From: Myxocyprinus asiaticus
Lineage: Eukaryota > Chordata > Actinopteri > Cypriniformes > Catostomidae
Reading direction: 5' to 3'
Assembly: GCF_019703515.2 (NCBI RefSeq)
Contig: NC_059393.1
Span: 9,503,501 to 9,567,500 of the forward strand
Length of the DNA stretch: 64,000 bases
Shown: positions 57,260-64,000 of the stretch, one piece after another
Numbering within the stretch: the stretch's first letter is position 1
Layout of the letters: the number at the start of each line of letters is the position of its first letter
Program-made: the position numbers and the translations under genes
The notes under the pieces: generated by a model
What the model was told of the DNA's origin: nothing
What the model saw: only the letters and a program-made list of their open reading frames with translations
The model's database searches: none

Positions 57260-58090
57260 CATTTAGCAGTTTAATAAGCACATTAGCCCAACAAACTGCT
57301 TTGAAGTCGTTGAAAACATCCAGTTTTCCACCAAAATAAAAGTTCCATTTAACTAGATAGGTGAAACTGGAAAAACTGCAACAGAAATATATCACTTCTG
57401 TATAGTAAAATGTAATATTAAGTGTAGTAGTAATAATAGGGATATATCAATAATAACTTAAGTGAAGACAGCACCTTACAGATGTAAGTTGAATGATTTA
57501 CCATCACCCCACACAGAACAATATTTGAGATACAAGTGTTGAACTGAGGTTGGCTAAAGCTAGTGGCAACTGATCGTGTGCATTTGAAACGTCACTTCCA
57601 TCAGCTGTTAAACAGCGAATGCTTCCTTTTAACGTTTAATATTACATTTGGTATGATGCTGCACTTTTAAAGTTCATACACTACATGGCTGAGTGCATAC
57701 TATATATTGTAAATGAATCATGTGTAGTGTGTCATTTGGGACACCGCTAATGACTTAATATTGTATGTTTTATTGTTTTGTGCATCATAATTGTTTTACT
57801 TTTTAAATTTTCCTGAAAAGCCTATTGTGGGCCTATACAGCAAGTGACTTTCAAAAATGAACCAACCCTGAGAACAAAAGTACACAAACTTACCCTTTCT
57901 ACTGGACGGAACACTTCTGCTAATCAGCAAAGCAGGCACAATACTCTAATCTCAAAATGAGCAAATATTGGCCGATTAAAAGACGTGCTGTGAGGATGTG
58001 TGGGTAAGTGATCAGAAATTATGGCAGAGAGATATTGCTGACCTCATGTGCTACTCTTCCCATGTTAACACCTGTGACTCATCTTCAACA
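57260..58090. other. No gene recognised
   Basis: Includes the putative right edge of the old MITE near 57755. Otherwise unique-looking. Confidence 0.45.
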
Positions 58091-58092
58091 TC

Positions 58093-58284
<192 letters not shown>

Positions 58285-58299
58285 TGTGGGTGGGTTTGG

Positions 58300-58665
<366 letters not shown>

Positions 58666-58861
58666 ATGTGAGATACAACAAGGGAGAAAGTGTGTGTGCT
58701 TGTTTTATTGTTACAATCATCCTCTTTGACTGACCTCTCTCACTTTCTCTCTCCATTCCTCTCTTTTTAATTCCAATTTTTCAGAGTGCTTTATTGGCAT
58801 GATTGTTGTACTGGTAATGGCTAGTTAATTAATTAAAAAATAAATACAATAAAATGGAATA

Positions 58862-59200
58862 GTAACACTTGACAATAAGGTTGTATTTGTTAACATTATT
58901 TAACTACATTAGTTAACATGAACTAACAGTGAACAATACTTTACAGCACTTAATGTTATTCAACATATAGGCTAATGCATTTTTTTTATTTATTAAAATC
59001 TGTATATGTTACCATTAGTTAATGCAATATGAATTAACAAAAACTTACAATGAACAATTATATTTCCATAAATTAACATTAACCAAGATAGATAAATGGT
59101 GTTAAAATATTGTTGTTCATTGTTTGTTCGTGACACACAATGCATTTACTTATGTTAAGAAATAGAAGCTTATTTTAAAGTGTTATAAATTAGTTAAGTT
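58862..59200. mobile_element. MITE of the 'taacactttacaataagg' type
   Basis: It starts 'taacacttgacaataaggtt' and ends 'ttattttaaagtgttata', inverted partners. The interior is built of 'gttaacatgaactaacagtg' and its mirror strings. No ORF. Confidence 0.72.
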
Positions 59201-59216
59201 AAATGAAATTAAATTT

Positions 59217-60025
59217 TAACACTTTACAAAAGGTGGTATTCGTTAACATTAGTTGACTAAATTAGTTAACAAACTAACAATGAATGAAACCGTTACTGCC
59301 CTTATTAATCTTGTTTAAAGTCAATTTCAACATATAAGCTGCTAATACAATTTTTAATTAAAAGTTGTATATGAAAACATTAGTTAAGGGATAGTTCACC
59401 AAAAAAGAAAATGTCTCTCATCATTTACTCACCTGTATGCCGTCCCATCCCAGATGTGTTTTACCTTCTTTGAAGATCTTTAGAAGAATATTTCAGCTCT
59501 GTTGGTCCTTACAATGCAAATGAATCGTGAACAAAACTTTGAAACTTCAAATATCAGATAAAGAAATCACAGAAGTAATCCATACAGCTCCAGTGTTTAC
59601 ATCAATATCTTCTGAAGTGATATGATAGGTGTTGGTGAGAAACAGATCAAAAGTCCTTTTTTACTATAAATCTCCACTTTTTCTTTCAAATTCTTCTTTT
59701 GTTTTTGGTGATTCGCATTCTTCTTGCATATCACCATCTACTGGGCAGGGAGGAGAATTAATATTTTTTATATTTTGTGTTCTGCTGAAAAAGAAAGTCA
59801 TACACATCTGGGATGGCATGAGGGTGAGCAAATGATGAGAGAATTTTCATTTGTGGGTGAACAGTACCTTTACAACATTATGAACTAACAATTAACAATT
59901 GTAATTTGATAAATTAACATTAACCAAGATTAATAAGGGCAGTAAAAGTATCACTCATTATTAATTCACGTTATCTAATGTAGTTACCAATGTTAACGAA
60001 TACTACATCATTAAGTGTAACCAAT
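59217..60025. mobile_element. Second MITE of the same type, interrupted by another MITE
   Basis: The left end 'taacactttacaaaaggtgg' pairs with the right end 'catcattaagtgtaacc'. The two halves (59217-59387 and 59869-60025) together equal one element, interrupted at a TTAA by 59388-59868. Confidence 0.78.
59388..59868. mobile_element. MITE with 'gggatagttcacc' ends inserted at TTAA
   Basis: Left 'gggatagttcaccaaaaaag' and right 'tttgtgggtgaacagtacc' are inverted. TTAA (59384-59387) precedes it and TTTA (59869-59872) follows, a one-base-decayed target duplication. Same family as the outer MITE at 18953-20522. Confidence 0.82.
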
Positions 60026-60450
60026 TATATTAAATTAATGAACATAAAAAATAGTCTACTGTATTCATATACACAAATTTGTAAATATGGTGATTAAAGC
60101 AGTAACTGATTTATAAGAATTAATATTGCAAATATGAGTTTTACAGCAACAGATGCATAACTGTCACACATTTTCACACACAATATTTCCAAAGCATCAG
60201 TAGGGTAAAAAAATTAATTAATTAAAAAACAGCAACAAAAAACAAAAACAAAGAATTAAATCAACATTATACATTAAGCAAGATAAAATAAAGAATCTTC
60301 GTCATCAGCATGCACATTAAGAATATTCTACTGTATTCACATACACAGACCATAGTAAATATGATGATTAAAGCAGTGATTGGTTCCTGAGGGTGTGTAT
60401 TTGAAATATGAATTTTGCTGCAACAGATGCAACTGTCCTCCCTCCCCTAG

Positions 60451-60457
<7 letters not shown>

Positions 60458-60523
<66 letters not shown>

Positions 60524-60525
60524 TT
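60458..60525. repeat. (CT)n microsatellite
   Basis: CT array of about 55 bp plus a short continuation. Confidence 0.95.
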
Positions 60526-60529
60526 GTTG

Positions 60530-61745
60530 AGTGTAGTTTACTGGTACAAGAGCACCTGCTGAGATCCCATCATCCTCAGAAGCATGCTGGGTAAATTCCT
60601 CAAGCTGGATGGATAAAAATGCACTAATGGGCCGACATAATCCCAGCAACAGGGATGAAAGCATGATGCACATTGATTGACACATGCAGACACACTCTCT
60701 GGACATCCACACACTTCTAAAAGCACAAGGGCTCAGTCCTTTTAGTGTGTGTACATTAAAATAAAAACCCATTATCCAATTTATCAGTTGACCTTTGCAT
60801 ACATACCTGCTCGGCTACGTATGCTGTTACCATGCTGAAATCAGGAGAACATACAGTATTTGTGCTGACATCAGTCATGTTAGGATGTAATTACCTTGAA
60901 CTTTAAACACAGACAAAACACTGGGCCTTATTTAAGAAACATGAGCAGAAGGAATTTCTGTAAAGTAATTATCATTGTTTGCAATATATAATTTCTTTTC
61001 ATATTTTTTTTTTTTTCTGTCACATTACAGTAATCAGATTTATTTATTGAGATTATGGTAATGAGAATTGGGGGATGTGCATAATTCATTAATCATGCAA
61101 TTGTCAAAATATTTTTTAAATGAAGTCTTGAAAAACATTTCTGGGTTCAATACAAGTAGAGCTCAGTCTACAGCATTTGTGGCACAATATTGTTTACTAC
61201 AAAAAATAATTCTGACATCCTTGTTAATTGAAAAAAGCAAAAATGGCTGTAACAGGAAGGCACTTACAATGGAAGTGAATGAGGCCAGTCCATAAACATA
61301 ATTTTATAAGTATAGCCACAAGACATAAATATTATTAACATGTTGTTAGAGTGATAAAATCGCTTTCAACCTTATCTGTGTAAAGTTCTATCCAATTTTA
61401 CAACTTTATTGTCATGGCGATATAAGGGCTGGCACAACTTGTAATTTTGTAAAACACTGTAAACAAGGGCGTCACTGTTTTAAAAAGTGGTGGGGACAGT
61501 TGGGGGGTGGGGATGTTACGAAGTGGTGAAACTCATGAATAATAATTAGGTTATTTGCAGATCATGTCAAAAAATATTTTACTGCTTTGATAAATAGTTA
61601 TTCTTGATGACCATTTCAAGCACTCCTATAAATATTTCCCATAATTAATTTGATAACTTGAACCATATATTTAACACTGTCAGTAGGCCTACTGGGATTT
61701 TTGTAGTCAATGGATAAATAAATGGATCAGTAAGTATTAACAAGA
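60530..61745. other. No gene recognised
   Basis: Short frames only, among them 60368-60772 (minus), whose Arg/Glu part is the CT array. Confidence 0.45.
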
Positions 61746-61751
61746 GAGACA

Positions 61752-63559
61752 GTTCCCTATCTATCACTCACTCAACGTTGTGTAGATGTAGTGACACTAG
61801 GGGTCACTCTTGGGTGCCCCAAACACCTCTGATCTTTGAGAAAAGGCCAATGGGAATTGGCGAGTGGAATTTGCATGCCACTCCCCCGGATATACAGGTA
61901 TAAAAGGAGCTGGCTCGCAACCACTCATTCAGATTTTCTCTTCGGAGCCGAGTGGTTGTATTTCAGTGAGCTGAATTCCTCCGCCGATCTATTCACCTCT
62001 ACAAAAGCTGTTGGATTTATGGCACATTACAGCGGCTTCTCCCCCTCGTGCACCGGTGGAGTGCAGAGAATGCCCCTGGGCGCTTCGACAGTCTAAAAGA
62101 GTATATATTCTTGCAATAAAAGAGTATGTTTTCCCTACTAAAGGAGTTGCACTGATGGAGAGCATCTTTTTAAAGATGCCTCTCCATCTGTGTTTATTTC
62201 CTGGTTGCGGTCGTTACCTCTCTGCTTCCGATGGCCAATGTTTGCTATCTTCCATGCTTGGGCACTGCCCACGCGGAGACAGCGTTCATGGACGGGTCAT
62301 GTTCTCGCTACGAGAGCATGACCATAGCAACGTTGCGGTCGCTGCTTTCCTTCGTTAGAGGGAAAGCCACCCCAGTGGCTCCCTGCCTCGGTCCTTCTAC
62401 CTACGGGTTGAGGCCACGTCGGTTAGCACTGGGGACAATTTGGGGACTCCAATGGGAGCCGCTCCGCCGGGTAACTCCGACCTCCCATTCCCCAGTACGC
62501 TCATTCGCCCCGCTGGGATGAGACCACCGGCTCGTCTCAGGGTGAGTTCGCGATCTCATTCAGCGCTCACGAAGTGGATGAGCTCTCAATCGCAGCATCA
62601 GAGAGCGGGCTGGTCCAGTCTGACGCCGAGGACTCAACTGGGCTCCCACCTTAGGGTGCGGTCGCCCAGTCATAGGCCGACACGGAGCTGGCGGCCATGC
62701 TTGCCCGGGTGGCTGCAAGCGTCAGGCTGAAGGGGAACCCTCCACTCCCCCTGAACCCTTGCGGCTTGACGATTGGTTCCTGGGCTCGGAGTGCTGCTCA
62801 CGGCCGCGCCTCACCCTGGTCCCCACGAGGTCATGGCGGGCACCTTTCACTGCCCAGACTTGGTCTCTGAGCTCCTCCGCTGGACAGGCCGCCTCCGCCC
62901 TGCACACCATGGCTCTCCTGCAGTGACGACACCGGCTCCACCTTAGCCCAGGCCAGCGCCCTGGCATAGAGCCACCCGCAGGAAGCAGATGCCTCCCCTT
63001 CTCACGGCCCGCTGCCAAGAACCCGATGAAGGCTTCTAGCCGCCCCTAAGACAGGCGACCCAGGCACGTGGAGACCTGCTGCAGGCCAAGAGATGGTAAG
63101 CAGACCACTCCATCCCCCGGTAGAGGGCCAGGAGGAGAATCCTTTGTTGCCTTTTCTTTGATTTGCCGCATTCCCGAAAGGCTACGGTACCCACATGTTC
63201 AGTAAAGGAATGGATTCCTAATTTCCTGGGTCACACAGCCGGTGTTTACGGCCATCGTTATTGTGATCGCCAGACACTGCACATTTATGGCAGGCACGAC
63301 GCTGCAGGGGCAGGCCCCCCACCCCTGCGCACCCAGCTGCGGCACAATACACCTGCCCGGGCAGTTGTGACGGATTACGAGGACGGTTCCCTCCTCCCCC
63401 ATTGCTGACCGGTCCTATGGTGGGTACCCAGAGCCAGGTAAGTGCTTCAATGTCCCCAGACTCAGCACGGCCATGAGTTCGGGGTCCGAGCCCCCTCAAC
63501 GTGGCACCTCAGGCTCTGCCTCACCACGAGGCCCAACCCGCCGTTACATCCGACGCAAT
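61752..63559 (+). mobile_element. Second DIRS-like element, 5' part (terminal repeat plus gag)
   Basis: It starts 'gttccctatctatcactcac', the same terminus as the right end of the 8687-14585 copy, followed by the terminal repeat ('gttgtgtagatgtagtgaca', 'ccactcccccggatat', 'ggtataaaaggagctgg'). It then runs through gag up to 'acatccgacgcaat', the point corresponding to about 12655 of the first copy. There it is cut by an LTR at 63560. The RT and recombinase are not in the window. Confidence 0.88.
62176..63559 (+). pseudogene. gag: DIRS gag-like ORF1, second copy, frameshifted and interrupted
   Basis: The ATG at 62176 opens an N-terminus like that of the first copy (L-x-L-C-L-F-P-G-C-G-R-Y-L-S). 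The frame is lost within about 25 codons and resumes as HAETAFMDGSCSRYESMTIATLR in the frame starting at 62231. Later parts are recognisable only in patches: SHSALTKWMSSQSQHQRAGWS near 62560, and Cys/Pro-rich tail sequence near 63400-63540 that aligns with 12680-12800 of the first copy. The LTR insertion at 63560 removes any continuation. Not functional. Confidence 0.68.
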
Positions 63560-63940
63560 TGTTGTTGTGGCTTCTGCCACCTTTGTGAAGAATCACTCTC
63601 AAAGTCTTGGGGTTTTTGATGCCAGAAGATAGACTTTATTATCAGAGATAGCAAAGCCGAGTCAGTCTGCAGAGCAACTCCCACAAAATGGGTTTGTCCC
63701 CCTTTATACATATGATATCCCAAGGCATGGCTAATATATTCCATATGTGTCACTGTGGAGAGAACTCACCATATTTTCTTTAGCGTTAACACAGGAGACT
63801 CAGTTTACCATATGCGAGGGGCCCCACATTCCACAGACACAGCAAGTCACATGCTTAACCACCAGAAACAATTGTAGAATAAAATGGCTATATTAACATT
63901 CTTGATTAATTTATCCTCAACTTTATAAAAATATTCTACA
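63560..63940 (-). mobile_element. 3' LTR of a minus-strand LTR retroelement or endogenous retrovirus
   Basis: The minus strand starts TGTAGAATAT at 63940, has a TATA box in 'gtataaaggggg' (about 63710), a polyadenylation signal in 'gataataaagtc' (about 63640) and ends ACAACAACA at 63560, giving TGT...ACA boundaries. The polypurine tract just upstream (63941-63953) shows that this is the 3' LTR and that the body of the element lies beyond the window end. It interrupts the second DIRS copy directly at 'gcaat'. Whether it is a retrovirus-like or gypsy-like element cannot be decided from the LTR alone. Confidence 0.82.
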
Positions 63941-63953
63941 TTATCCCCCCTCT
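63941..63953 (-). promoter_or_regulatory. Polypurine tract of the LTR element
   Basis: The minus strand reads AGAGGGGGGATAA immediately before the LTR. This is the primer for plus-strand DNA synthesis in LTR elements. Confidence 0.8.
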
Positions 63954-64000
63954 GAGACTTACATAAGTCTCACCTTCACTGTCTTTACCCAGAGTGCAGT
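63954..64000 (-). other. Start of the internal region of the LTR element
   Basis: Only 47 bp are visible upstream of the polypurine tract, too little to identify the coding content. Confidence 0.5.

Larger units (their letters stand above)
51990..57755. mobile_element. Possible old MITE whose ends flank a nested 5.6-kb block
   Basis: The left edge 'ggtgcgtcccaaacacttct' and right edge 'gtgtcatttgggacaccgc' are imperfect inverted partners. Each is followed inward by 'agtagtatgtttatactgg'-like or 'cacttttaaagttcatacac'-like text of a common cyprinid MITE. If they are one element, the two transposase copies and other repeats (for example 52140-52290) inserted into it later. Confidence 0.35.

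Overview
This is eukaryotic DNA, almost certainly from a teleost and probably a cyprinid (carp/goldfish/barb group). That inference rests on the AT-rich non-coding background, long microsatellites, and repeat types I recognise from cyprinid genomes: DIRS retrotransposons with a 'gttgtgtcgatgtagtga' terminus, MITEs ending 'gggatagttcacc', MITEs ending 'taacactttacaa', and tRNA-derived SINEs. I found no convincing host exon, tRNA, rRNA or CRISPR array in the 64 kb. Every coding-looking stretch that I can identify belongs to a mobile element, and all of these genes are broken. The window is therefore intergenic or one very large intron.

Layout. 1-4.76 kb: a minus-strand Ty3/gypsy-like retrotransposon (gag zinc knuckle, protease, reverse transcriptase) split by an unidentified insert of about 2 kb. 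4.8-7.4 kb: degenerate repeat sequence. 7.43-14.8 kb: one dispersed repeat cut in two by a 6.8 kb block, which consists of a small LTR element with a primer-binding site and a nearly full-length minus-strand DIRS element (8.69-14.59 kb) with inverted terminal repeats, an internal complementary region, gag, RT/RNase H and tyrosine recombinase. 14.9-23.4 kb: MITEs, a three-level nest (SINE inside a fold-back element inside a MITE), a 76-bp minisatellite and a second SINE. 24.2-25.6 kb: an L2-like LINE with its catalytic centre deleted. 26.2-27 kb: a ~165-bp tandem repeat. 28.68-30.27 kb: a Tc1 transposon, structurally complete with TA target duplications but frameshifted near the start. 31.6 kb: a solo LTR with a perfect 5-bp target duplication. 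33.1-35.1 kb: two inverted copies of the repeat family that the DIRS block interrupts. 40.9-46.6 kb: a fold-back region built from GGAT/ATCC arrays, duplicated segments and a second solo LTR. 52-57.8 kb: two oppositely oriented, intron-containing IS630/Tc1-superfamily transposase pseudogenes, apparently inside an older MITE. 58-60 kb: a (TG)n-flanked repeat and MITE-in-MITE nesting. 61.75-63.56 kb: the 5' end of a second DIRS copy, plus strand, cut by an LTR element whose 3' LTR and polypurine tract lie at 63.56-63.95 kb and whose body continues past the window.

There is no operon-like cooperation between genes here. The interest lies in the insertion history, which can be read from interrupted repeats and target-site duplications, and in the well-preserved DIRS architecture. 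Several coding breaks are C-to-T or G-to-A changes that create stops, as expected of old methylated transposon copies.
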